Shown here: one piece after another, positions 1 to 5,055 of the stretch | Layout: each line of letters opens with the position of its first letter | How positions within the stretch are numbered: the stretch's first letter is position 1 | Origin: Cyanobacteriota bacterium | GTDB taxonomy: Bacteria > Cyanobacteriota > Cyanobacteriia > PCC-6307 > Cyanobiaceae | NCBI GenBank assembly: GCA_947463165.1 | Contig: CANHSW010000156.1 | Span: 1-5,778 of the forward strand | Reading direction: 5' to 3' | Length of the DNA: 5,778 bases | Position numbers and translations under genes: made by a program | The notes under the pieces: model-generated | Told to the model about the DNA's origin: nothing | Database searches by the model: none | What the model saw: only the letters and a program-made list of their open reading frames with translations

Positions 1-27
1 ACCGAGGGCGAGCACTACGGGCGATGA
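1..27 (+). CDS. 3' end of an upstream gene, possibly [2Fe-2S] ferredoxin
   Basis: Read from base 1, the first frame gives T-E-G-E-H-Y-G-R followed by TGA at 25-27. A short hydrophilic tail ending just before the psbM promoter is what the end of an upstream gene would look like. From memory, a [2Fe-2S] ferredoxin gene often precedes psbM in picocyanobacteria, so that is the best guess, but eight residues carry no diagnostic motif. The other plus frames also stay open at the edge, so even the frame is uncertain. Confidence 0.35.
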   Translation, partial: TEGEHYGR

Positions 28-33
28 AGCGCC

Positions 34-62
34 TTGATAAGTCGCCCCTTGCCGGTGATACG
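34..62 (+). promoter_or_regulatory. candidate psbM promoter (-35/-10)
   Basis: TTGATA at 34-39 matches five of six bases of the -35 consensus TTGACA. After a 17-bp spacer, GATACG at 57-62 is a weak -10 (three of six against TATAAT). Transcription would start near base 69 and give a leader of about 28 nt before the psbM ATG at 97. The spacing is ideal and the -10 is poor. This is inference from pattern only. Co-transcription from the upstream gene is also possible. Confidence 0.35.
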
Positions 63-96
63 GTCCCTGAAAACCCGCCCCCAGCGTTGAATCGCC

Positions 97-204
97 ATGG
101 AAACCAACGATCTTGGCTTCGTCGCCAGCTTGATGTTCGTGTTGGTGCCCACGGTGTTCCTGCTGGTGCTCTACATCCAAACCAACAGCCGCCAAGGGGG
201 CTGA
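97..204 (+). CDS. psbM: Photosystem II reaction center protein M (PsbM)
   Basis: This 35-residue protein begins [11 protein letters not shown] and ends QTNSRQGG. It has a single hydrophobic transmembrane helix at about residues 6-26, running from the GFVAS stretch to the LLVLY segment. The family is normally 34-36 residues. The N-terminal METNDLGF and the polar QTNSR tail after the helix are the recognisable PsbM signature. Known role: a small thylakoid membrane subunit at the photosystem II dimer interface, helping stabilise the dimer and the acceptor side. The ATG is the only sensible start, because the match begins exactly there. No strong Shine-Dalgarno sequence precedes it. It appears monocistronic, with a weak promoter at 34-62 and a strong hairpin 14 nt after the stop. 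A longer ORF in another frame (24-269) overlaps it and is not a gene. Confidence 0.95.
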   Translation: METNDLGFVASLMFVLVPTVFLLVLYIQTNSRQGG

Positions 205-217
205 TCTCCAGCCAAGC

Positions 218-254
218 CTTGGCGCCCAGTGCCTCACCGCCCCTGGGCGCCAAG
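218..254 (+). terminator. terminator-like hairpin after psbM
   Basis: CTTGGCGCCCAG (218-229) and CTGGGCGCCAAG (243-254) are perfect 12-bp inverted arms around a 13-nt loop. The first arm starts 14 nt after the psbM stop codon. The stem is GC-rich and very stable. The following bases (TTCATTCCCC) are only moderately T-rich, so this may be an inefficient intrinsic terminator or a 3'-end stabilising hairpin. It could also stop transcripts arriving from the minus-strand stress protein gene. Confidence 0.75.
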
Positions 255-519
255 TTCATTCCCCGCTGAAGGCCGGAGTCGTTCATCGCTCCAGCTCTTG
301 GCGGGGCTGTCTTATGGGCAGCGGCGCTGGCTGCTCAGGGGCGCAGGGTGCACTAAGTCGCACAATGCTCAGGGGGACTCAATTCTGATGAGTTTTCGCT
401 AACTAGATTTGCCTCTAGTAGCGCAGTCTTTGCTAACGGGCCTGGATCTTCCCTCACAGCCCCAGATTTTCGCTAACGGCCCCGAGTTGCAAATGTTCCC
501 CAGGGCCGGCTGGAACTGC
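255..519. other. gene-free region between psbM and the minus-strand stress gene
   Basis: No supported gene lies here. The region is the 3' flank of both psbM and the minus-strand stress protein gene. It contains a direct repeat TGCTCAGGGG (332-341 and 366-375) and three copies of a GCTAAC-containing motif (393-403, 429-442, 467-483). A short hairpin, ACTCA/TGAGT at 377-393 with GU extension and TTTT after it, could be a weak plus-strand terminator. I recognise no small RNA family, including no Yfr1-type loop motif. Confidence 0.5.
393..483. repeat. three short direct repeats, core (T)TTTCGCTAAC
   Basis: The copies are TTTTCGCTAAC at 393-403, TTTGCTAACGGGCC at 429-442 and TTTTCGCTAACGGCCCC at 467-483. 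The GCTAAC cores start at 398, 432 and 472, so spacing is 34 then 40 bp. The second and third copies also share the downstream GG-C-CC run. Read on the minus strand they are GTTAGCGAAAA elements just downstream of the stress protein gene. Their function is unknown. They could be protein-binding sites, or remnants of duplication or decayed coding sequence. Confidence 0.45.
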
Positions 520-1374
520 TCAGCCGCGGCTTTCGGGTTCGCGCACCAGCAGCACCGGTGCCGGTGCATGCACCCGGATGTAGTCGCTCACCGAACTGCC
601 CAGCAGGCGGTCGATGTCCACCAGGCCCCTGGCCACCACGGGCCGCCGATCCTGGGAGGCGATTACAAGCAGGTCGGCCTTGGTCTCCTCGGCGGCAGCG
701 CAGACGTTGCGGCCAATGTCACCGCTGCGATGCAGCGGCTGCATCTCCACGCCATAGCCTCGCGCCCGCAGCACCGCTTTGGCCAGGGCCTCATCGGCGG
801 GCGATTTGCCACCGCGGGAGGGAATGATGTCTTGGCGGCTCACGTGGATGCCAAACAGGCTGCCCCCTGGGATGTCCCGCACCAGTTCGCAGGCCAGTTT
901 GATCGCGTCATCGCCCACGCCGGTGCCGTCAACGGTGACCATCACCCGGTTGACATGGCGCACGTAGAGGTCGTCGCGCACCAGCAGCATTGGCCTGGTC
1001 GACAGCTGGAACACGTATTGACTGGCGCTGTTGCTCAGGATCGATTGCAGCCGGCTGAGCCCCCTGGAGCCCATCACGATCAGGTCTGCGTTGAGCTCAT
1101 CGGCCACCTTGAGCACGGTTTGCTTGGCATCCCCCTGGCGAATGATCGTGTTCACCTCGGAGGGATCCAGGCCGAGCCGGCTGACGGCCTCGGCCACCAG
1201 GCCGGCTGATTTTTGCCAGTGCTCCTGGAAGTTCTCGCCAACCTGCTCGCTCACCACGTGCAAGAGATTGATCCTGGCCTGGCGCACCGTGGGGATGTCG
1301 CGCAGCATGCGCACCATTTCCTCCACGTGACCCTTACCGGAATCGGCGATCAGAAGGTTGCGAAACACTTGCAT
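520..1374 (-). CDS. Tandem-domain universal stress protein (UspA family)
   Basis: This 284-residue cytoplasmic protein is built from two UspA domains, about residues 1-133 and 141-278. Each has the family layout of beta-strand, acidic start (IADSG; VTVDG) and closing strand (RPMLLVR; APVLLVR). Domain 1 carries GSRG at 102-105, then nine residues, then N115-S116. This is the ATP-binding motif G-x2-G-x9-G-S/T with the third glycine replaced by Asn. Domain 2 is more degenerate, with A239-S-Q-D and then G259-S260. Family knowledge: Usp proteins are nucleotide-binding or signalling proteins induced under stress, and tandem forms of this length are common in cyanobacteria. The specific role here is unknown. 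The ATG at 1374 gives a full first strand. The gene diverges from the thioesterase gene across 50 bp containing a palindrome 6 bp upstream of its start codon. Confidence 0.92.
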   Translation of the reverse strand: MQVFRNLLIADSGKGHVEEMVRMLRDIPTVRQARINLLHVVSEQVGENFQEHWQKSAGLVAEAVSRLGLDPSEVNTIIRQGDAKQTVLKVADELNADLIVMGSRGLSRLQSILSNSASQYVFQLSTRPMLLVRDDLYVRHVNRVMVTVDGTGVGDDAIKLACELVRDIPGGSLFGIHVSRQDIIPSRGGKSPADEALAKAVLRARGYGVEMQPLHRSGDIGRNVCAAAEETKADLLVIASQDRRPVVARGLVDIDRLLGSSVSDYIRVHAPAPVLLVREPESRG

Positions 1375-1379
1375 AGATC

Positions 1380-1396
1380 AGGCTGCCTGGCAGCCT
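1380..1396. promoter_or_regulatory. 17-bp palindrome in the divergent intergenic region
   Basis: AGGCTGCC (1380-1387) and GGCAGCCT (1389-1396) are perfect 8-bp inverted arms around a single central T. The site fills a third of the 50-bp gap between two divergent genes. Its near edge is 6 bp from the stress protein ATG. It could be an operator for a dimeric regulator. In the stress gene mRNA it could instead fold as a 6-bp stem with a 5-nt loop that limits ribosome access. I know no regulator with this consensus. Confidence 0.45.
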
Positions 1397-1408
1397 ATGG
1401 CCGACGCC

Positions 1409-1417
1409 GAGGTGAGG
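1409..1417 (+). promoter_or_regulatory. ribosome binding site deciding a GTG start
   Basis: GAGGTGAGG carries two GAGG cores (1409-1412 and 1414-1417). The second lies 7 nt before GTG at 1425, which is ideal spacing, and 22 nt before the alternative in-frame ATG at 1440, which is too far. This favours the GTG start for the thioesterase gene. Confidence 0.55.
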
Positions 1418-1424
1418 CCGGCCA

Positions 1425-1874
1425 GTGCTGCATACCGTGATGGAGCCCCGGCCATGGACACTGCGGCGTCGGGTTTTGCCCCAGCACACCGACCACGCCG
1501 GCGTGATGTGGCATGGCGCCTACCTGGCCTGGCTGGAGGAGGCTCGGGTGGAGGCGCTGGCGTGCGTGGGCCTGGAGTACAGCGCCCTTTCGGCCCGCGG
1601 CTTGGAGCTGCCGGTGGTGAGCCTTTCGATCGATTACCGGCAGGCATTGCTGCATGGCGACCAGGTGGAGCTGCGCAGCCGGGTGGAACCCAGGCGCGGC
1701 GTGAGCATGCCTTGGCGCAGCTGGTTTGTGCGCGCCGATGGCGCCATCGCCGCCCAGGCCAGGGTGGAGTTGGTGCTCATAGACCTCTCGGCTGGGGCGC
1801 AGCGGCGGCTGCGGCGACGGCTGCCCGATGACCTGGCGGCCGCGGTGGCGGCACTGGAGCGCGGTCCGCAATAA
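1425..1874 (+). CDS. Acyl-CoA thioesterase, 4HBT/YbgC-like hotdog fold
   Basis: This is a 149-residue single hotdog domain, typical for the 4-hydroxybenzoyl-CoA thioesterase family. The family's active-site segment is present at residues 22-43: T-D-H-A-G-V-M-W-H-G-A-Y, then the long helix L-A-W-L-E-E-A-R-V-E-A. Asp23 aligns with the catalytic Asp of 4HBT (D-x-A-G) and His30 with the YbgC-type histidine. Later strands (VVSLSIDYRQALLHGDQVEL) match the family's conserved middle. The expected reaction is hydrolysis of acyl-CoA or aryl-CoA thioesters in the cytoplasm. The substrate is not readable. Cyanobacteria use a 4HBT-like enzyme for DHNA-CoA in phylloquinone synthesis, but the active-site context here looks more YbgC-like. 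The start is GTG, supported by the upstream GAGG; an ATG at 1440 would remove five residues. The gene is followed after 29 bp by dprA. Confidence 0.85.
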   Translation: MLHTVMEPRPWTLRRRVLPQHTDHAGVMWHGAYLAWLEEARVEALACVGLEYSALSARGLELPVVSLSIDYRQALLHGDQVELRSRVEPRRGVSMPWRSWFVRADGAIAAQARVELVLIDLSAGAQRRLRRRLPDDLAAAVAALERGPQ

Positions 1875-1880
1875 GCTGTC

Positions 1881-1894
1881 AATACATATGTACT
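1881..1894. promoter_or_regulatory. putative LexA (SOS) box upstream of dprA
   Basis: AATACATATGTACT matches the cyanobacterial LexA consensus AGTACWNWTGTACT at every defined position except the second (A for G). Its core TACATATGTA (1883-1892) is a perfect palindrome. It starts 7 bp after the thioesterase stop and lies in a short AT-rich island before dprA. The position would let LexA block a promoter for dprA. Because the box ends only 9 bp before the GTG at 1904, a promoter here would fit better with a dprA start at 1922-1937. Confidence 0.5.
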
Positions 1895-1903
1895 AAAAAA
1901 GCC

Positions 1904-3112
1904 GTGGGGGAATTGAAGGCTGTGGGCAAGTTGGTGTTGCTGCGATCTTCTGCCCAACGCTCCGGGCAGCGGCAGCGAGCGCTGGCTTGGGATGCCCGGC
2001 GGCGGCTCTGGTGGTGGCTATGGAGCCGCTGTCCGGGCATGGGCTGGGTTCGGCTCAACCGGCTTTGGGCCCAGTTGCCCGATCCGGCCCTGGCCTGGGC
2101 AACGCCAACCCAGCAGCTCTGCGACTGGGCCCAACTGCCCCCCAGCCAGGCAGCAGCCCTCGATGCCTACCGCGCCCACTGGGGGGAGGATCCGCTGGCC
2201 TCGGCCAAACTGGCCATGGCGCGAGAGGGGCCTCTGCTGGTGCCCGGCGATCCCAGCTTGCCGCCGGGATTGCTGGCCCTGGCCAGACCACCCCTGTGCC
2301 TGCGCTGGCGGGGTCGCGGCGGGCTCTGGGCGCCGCTGCGGGCGCGGCAGGCGATCGCCGTGGTGGGTACCCGCCGGCCCTCCCCCCACGGCCTGGCCAT
2401 GGCCGAGGCGATCGGTGCCGCCTTGGGGCAAGCGGGTTGGCCGGTGGTCAGCGGCCTGGCGGAGGGGATTGATGGGGCGGCCCACCGCGGCTGCCTGGCC
2501 CGAGGCGGTCGTCCGGTGGCGGTGCTGGGCACCCCGATTGAGCGGGTCTATCCGCGCCATCACGCGGAACTGCAGCGGCAGGTGGCCGAGCGGGGGCTGC
2601 TGTTGAGCGAATGGCCCGCCGGGGGGGCCGTGCAACCGGGGCATTTCGCAGCCCGCAATCGCCTGCAGGTGGCCCTGGCCCGGGCGGTGGTGGTGGTGGA
2701 GTGTCCGGAGTCCAGTGGGGCACTGCATTCGGCTCGCCTGGCCTGGGATCAGGGCTTGCCGATCTGGGTGGTGCCGGCGGATGCGGGCAAGCGCTCCGCA
2801 GAAGGCAGCAATCGGCTGCTCACCGGCATGGCCTCGGCCCTGCTGGATCCGCGCGATTTGATCCGCCAGCTGGGGCCAGGTCCCCTGGCGGCTGCCAGAT
2901 CTGCCCAGCCGCCCACAGCCGCACCAGAGCCAGGGTTTGGCAACTCCGGCGACGATCCGGAGCTGTTGGCGGCGGTGGGCAGCGGCGCCACGCTGGAGCA
3001 GCTCTCTCTGGAGCTGGAGCAACCGGCGGCGGCGCTTGCCTCGCGCCTATTGACCCTGGAGCTGAGGGGAGCGCTAAGGGCCATGCCGGGTCTGCGCTGG
3101 CAGCCCACCTAA
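1904..3112 (+). CDS. dprA: DNA processing protein DprA (Smf)
   Basis: DprA binds incoming single-stranded DNA during natural transformation, protects it and loads RecA. From the longest start it is 402 residues. An N-terminal helical segment (about 30-130, starting RRLWWWLWSRCPGMG) precedes the Rossmann-like core at 150-320. The core shows the family landmarks: VVGTRRPSPHG (153-163), VVSGLAEGID (181-190) and AAHRG, then AVLGTPIERVYP (206-217), SEWPAG, the basic RNR (251-253) and PESSGALHSA (268-277). A low-complexity Ala/Pro linker (328-345) leads to a C-terminal winged-helix-like domain (350-402). The start is uncertain. Only GTG or TTG codons between 1904 and 1937 are available, and the conserved part begins near residue 30. 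The gene lies downstream of a putative LexA box and 9 bp upstream of prmC, so the two are probably co-transcribed. Confidence 0.93.
   Translation: MGELKAVGKLVLLRSSAQRSGQRQRALAWDARRRLWWWLWSRCPGMGWVRLNRLWAQLPDPALAWATPTQQLCDWAQLPPSQAAALDAYRAHWGEDPLASAKLAMAREGPLLVPGDPSLPPGLLALARPPLCLRWRGRGGLWAPLRARQAIAVVGTRRPSPHGLAMAEAIGAALGQAGWPVVSGLAEGIDGAAHRGCLARGGRPVAVLGTPIERVYPRHHAELQRQVAERGLLLSEWPAGGAVQPGHFAARNRLQVALARAVVVVECPESSGALHSARLAWDQGLPIWVVPADAGKRSAEGSNRLLTGMASALLDPRDLIRQLGPGPLAAARSAQPPTAAPEPGFGNSGDDPELLAAVGSGATLEQLSLELEQPAAALASRLLTLELRGALRAMPGLRWQPT
2350..2359. repeat. HIP1 palindrome
   Basis: GGCGATCGCC contains the HIP1 octamer GCGATCGC (2351-2358), which is over-represented in many cyanobacterial genomes. 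It lies inside dprA. It is the only exact copy I see in the window, so its density here is modest. Confidence 0.7.
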
Positions 3113-3121
3113 TCTCCAGGC

Positions 3122-4081
3122 ATGGATTCCCGGGGCGAGCGTCTCAGCGGCGAACAGTTGCTGAGCTGGCGGCGCAGCCTGCTCAGCGCTGGCGGCCGGC
3201 CGGCGGATCTCGACTGGCTGATCGACCTGGCCGGCGGCCTGGGTTGGCAGGCGCTGCAGGCGGTGAGGCTCCATCCAGAGCGCAGCCTGGAATTGCGGCT
3301 TTCCTGCCAGGCCCTGGCTGCCCTCTGGCAACGCCACCTGGAGGCCGATGAACCGCTGCAATATCTGATAGGTCGCTGTCCCTGGCGAGACCTGGAGCTG
3401 GCGGTGGCCCCCGGCGTGCTGATTCCCCGCGCCGAAACCGAGCAGTTAGTCGATTTGGCTCAGCAATTGCTGATGCCGCCACGGCTGTTGCACCCGCCAC
3501 GGCTGTTGCACCCGCCACGGCTGTTGAACGCACCACAGCTGCTTATCCCGCCACGGCCCCCGGCCAACTGGGCCGATCTGGGCACCGGCTCGGGTTGCCT
3601 GGCCGTGGCCCTGGCGCGTTTATGGCCCGAAAGCAGGGGCTTTGCCGTGGATCTCAGCCCCCAGGCCCTCACCCAGGCGGGCGCCAACCTGGTGGCCGCC
3701 GGCCTGGGCAATCGGGTGCAGACCATTTGCGGCAGCTGGTGGCAGCCGCTGGCTGCCCAGCGAGGGTTGCTGGAGCTGGTGGTGGCCAATCCGCCCTACA
3801 TCCCTACGGCGGTGTGGCGACAGCTGGAGCCGCTGGTGCGGGATCACGAGCCGGCCATGGCGCTCGATGGCGGCGTAGATGGCCTGGATGCGATCCGCTT
3901 GATCGTGGCCGGCGCCTCGGTGCATTTGGCGCCTGGGGGCCTGCTGCTGCTGGAACACCACCACGACCAGAGCTCGGCGGTGCTGGCCCTGCTGCACCAA
4001 AGCGGCCTGGAGGCTGTCTGCGGCCACAGCGATCTGGAGGGAACCCTACGCTTTGCCTCAGCCCATCGACCGATTAATTGA
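3122..4081 (+). CDS. prmC: Peptide chain release factor N5-glutamine methyltransferase (PrmC/HemK)
   Basis: PrmC uses S-adenosylmethionine to methylate the glutamine of the GGQ motif in RF1 and RF2, improving translation termination. The 319-residue protein has the normal order. The N-terminal helical substrate-binding domain (1-105) ends with PLQYLIG and GVLIPRAETEQLV. SAM motif I is ADLGTGSG (151-158), followed by an acidic AVDLSP. The catalytic NPPY (223-226) sits in VVANPPYIP, and DHEPAMALDGGVDGL (241-255) completes the core. The oddity is an insertion at about 119-148, between the N-domain and motif I. It is made of PPRLLH-type hexapeptides encoded by an 18-bp DNA repeat, where relatives have only a short linker. 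The ATG at 3122 is 9 bp after dprA, with AGG close by. The TGA stop overlaps a possible TTG start of tsaC. Confidence 0.95.
   Translation: MDSRGERLSGEQLLSWRRSLLSAGGRPADLDWLIDLAGGLGWQALQAVRLHPERSLELRLSCQALAALWQRHLEADEPLQYLIGRCPWRDLELAVAPGVLIPRAETEQLVDLAQQLLMPPRLLHPPRLLHPPRLLNAPQLLIPPRPPANWADLGTGSGCLAVALARLWPESRGFAVDLSPQALTQAGANLVAAGLGNRVQTICGSWWQPLAAQRGLLELVVANPPYIPTAVWRQLEPLVRDHEPAMALDGGVDGLDAIRLIVAGASVHLAPGGLLLLEHHHDQSSAVLALLHQSGLEAVCGHSDLEGTLRFASAHRPIN
3476..3547 (+). repeat. 18-bp in-frame tandem repeat within prmC
   Basis: CCGCCACGGCTGTTGCAC occurs exactly at 3476-3493 and 3494-3511. It recurs with one change at 3512-3529 (ending AAC), then in decayed form at 3530-3547. A further partial unit, CCGCCACGG, starts at 3548. 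The units encode PPRLLH, PPRLLH, PPRLLN, APQLLI and PPRPPA (residues 119-148). The two identical units point to recent duplication by slippage or unequal crossing over. The period is a multiple of three, so copy-number change keeps the frame. Confidence 0.95.
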
Positions 4082-4086
4082 TCGGT

Positions 4087-4230
4087 GGCGCCATTCCCGG
4101 CCCGGTATCCAACTCTATGTCCGGCCCTATTTCCAGCTCTATGTCTAGCCTGACATCTGACTCCATGCCTGGCTCTATGTCTAGCCCGATATCTGGCTCT
4201 ATGTCTGAGCCGATATCTAACTCTCTGGCT
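4087..4230 (+). repeat. 12-bp tandem minisatellite at the 5' end of tsaC
   Basis: Twelve 12-bp units lie head to tail. Two types alternate: xxCTCTATGTCT (for example 4135-4146, 4171-4182, 4195-4206) and xGCCCGATATCT (for example 4183-4194), making a 24-bp super-unit. In the tsaC frame they read GAIP GPVS NSMS GPIS SSMS SLTS DSMP GSMS SPIS GSMS EPIS NSLA. The best-preserved copies are at 4171-4218, and the edges are decayed. The array starts 5 bp after the prmC stop and ends 9 bp before the conserved part of TsaC. It supplies five in-frame ATGs (4117, 4141, 4165, 4177, 4201). Confidence 0.95.
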
Positions 4231-4866
4231 GGGAGCTCCGAGTTTGTGTTGAATGCCCCGGAGCTGGCCGCCAGGCTGGCCAGCGGTGGCGCGGTGATGT
4301 TTCCCACCGACACCCTGCCGGCTCTGGCGGCTCACCCCCGGGACGCGGCCCAGATCTGGCGCCTGAAGCGGCGCCCAGCCGACAAGCCCTTGATCCTGAT
4401 GGCTGCCGATGCTCAGCAGTTGCAGGATGTGTTGGGCCTGCCTTGGCGAGCGGAATGGCTGCAGCTGGCTGAGGCCGTTTGGCCGGGGGCCGTCACCCTG
4501 GTGCTGCCGGCCAGCGGTAGTTGGGCCGAGGCGCTGCATCCCGGCGGCGGCAGCCTGGGGCTGCGCATTCCTGCCTGCGCCGCCGCCCGCGAGCTATTGC
4601 GGCTTAGTGGGCCGCTGGCTACCACCAGCATCAACCGCTCCGGAGAGCAGGCGGCGAGCAACGCGGCCGAGGCCAAGGCCATTTTCCCGCAATTGCCGCT
4701 GCTGGGGCCGCTGCCCTGGCCAGCCGGCGCTGGCATCGCTAGCAGGGTGCTGGCCTGGCGGGAGGGGAGCTGGCAGCTGTTGCGCGGCGACGTTTTGCCA
4801 CCCCAGTTGGCAACCGCGATTAACAATGCTGGCTTGGTTATCAAGTCTCTAGATGAACCTTCTTGA
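4117..4866 (+). CDS. tsaC: L-threonylcarbamoyladenylate synthase (TsaC/YrdC/Sua5 family)
   Basis: The enzyme makes threonylcarbamoyl-AMP from threonine, bicarbonate and ATP. TsaB/D/E then transfer the group to A37 of ANN-decoding tRNAs (t6A). Signatures, numbered from the longest possible start (TTG 4078), are PTDTLPAL (76-83), the basic KRRPADKPL (97-105), WPGAVTLVL (135-143), GLRIPA (161-166) and TTSINRSGE (182-190). The conserved domain begins near residue 55 and ends near 240. It is a short YrdC form, without the extra C-terminal Sua5 domain. The start is unclear. TTG 4078 overlaps the prmC stop (TTGA), and five ATGs lie in the 12-bp repeat. I give the first ATG; 4201 would yield a 221-residue protein closest to normal length. 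No Shine-Dalgarno sequence marks any of them. If translated, the repeat adds a Ser/Pro/Met-rich, probably disordered N-terminus. Confidence 0.92.
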   Translation: MSGPISSSMSSLTSDSMPGSMSSPISGSMSEPISNSLAGSSEFVLNAPELAARLASGGAVMFPTDTLPALAAHPRDAAQIWRLKRRPADKPLILMAADAQQLQDVLGLPWRAEWLQLAEAVWPGAVTLVLPASGSWAEALHPGGGSLGLRIPACAAARELLRLSGPLATTSINRSGEQAASNAAEAKAIFPQLPLLGPLPWPAGAGIASRVLAWREGSWQLLRGDVLPPQLATAINNAGLVIKSLDEPS

Positions 4867-4881
4867 TATTGCTCTGCTCTG

Positions 4882-5055
4882 ATGGTTTGGCTGTTGCTAT
4901 TACTGGCAGTGACGCTTTCGAGCTTTCACTGGCTGGTGGAACCGCTGTTGCAGGTGGGCCAATGGCTGCTGCAGCTCATCGCCCTGCCCTGGCTGTTGTT
5001 GGCCCTGGTGGCCTGGCTTTTATTGGACGGCAGCGTTGATCGAGAGCGCGAATGA
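4882..5055 (+). CDS. small hypothetical membrane protein (57 aa)
   Basis: An ATG 15 bp after the tsaC stop opens a 57-residue frame starting MVWLLLLLAVTLSSFHW and ending SVDRERE with TGA at 5053-5055. It is extremely rich in Leu, Trp and Val. There are two probable transmembrane helices, about 2-16 and 29-49, followed by a short charged tail. Codon use (CTG, GTG, GCC) resembles the neighbouring genes. Close spacing suggests it is the last gene of the dprA-prmC-tsaC unit. I do not recognise a family. Its last 80 bp overlap, on the other strand, the 3' end of the HExxH protein gene; the codon choice there favours this small gene as the ancestral coding frame. Confidence 0.6.
   Translation: MVWLLLLLAVTLSSFHWLVEPLLQVGQWLLQLIALPWLLLALVAWLLLDGSVDRERE

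Noticed and set aside
24..269. 81-residue plus-strand frame overlapping the possible upstream stop codon (ATGA)
   Set aside because: It overlaps psbM in another frame, runs through the psbM terminator hairpin and has a Pro/Arg-rich composition with no recognisable motif. psbM is the clear gene.
270..519. possible small RNA of the Yfr type between psbM and usp
   Set aside because: No Yfr1 loop motif (ACTCCTCACAC) or other recognised conserved element. Only weak hairpins and short repeats are seen.
409..1209. 266-residue plus-strand frame opposite the stress protein gene
   Set aside because: It is antisense to a confident UspA-family gene, and its His/Gln/Ala-rich composition is typical of the shadow of a GC-rich coding strand.
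2018..3022. 334-residue minus-strand frame opposite dprA
   Set aside because: It is a shadow of dprA. It has no domain signature, and a skewed Gln/Arg/Gly/Pro composition.
3476..4230. CRISPR array
   Set aside because: The repeats are contiguous, short, in coding frames and without unique spacers, so they are minisatellites.
3844..4539. minus-strand frame with RHRARYRARH-type repeats
   Set aside because: The repeats are only the reverse reading of the 12-bp minisatellite, and the rest lies opposite prmC and tsaC. A second minus frame at 4074-4313 (DIEPDIGLDIE-type) is rejected for the same reason.
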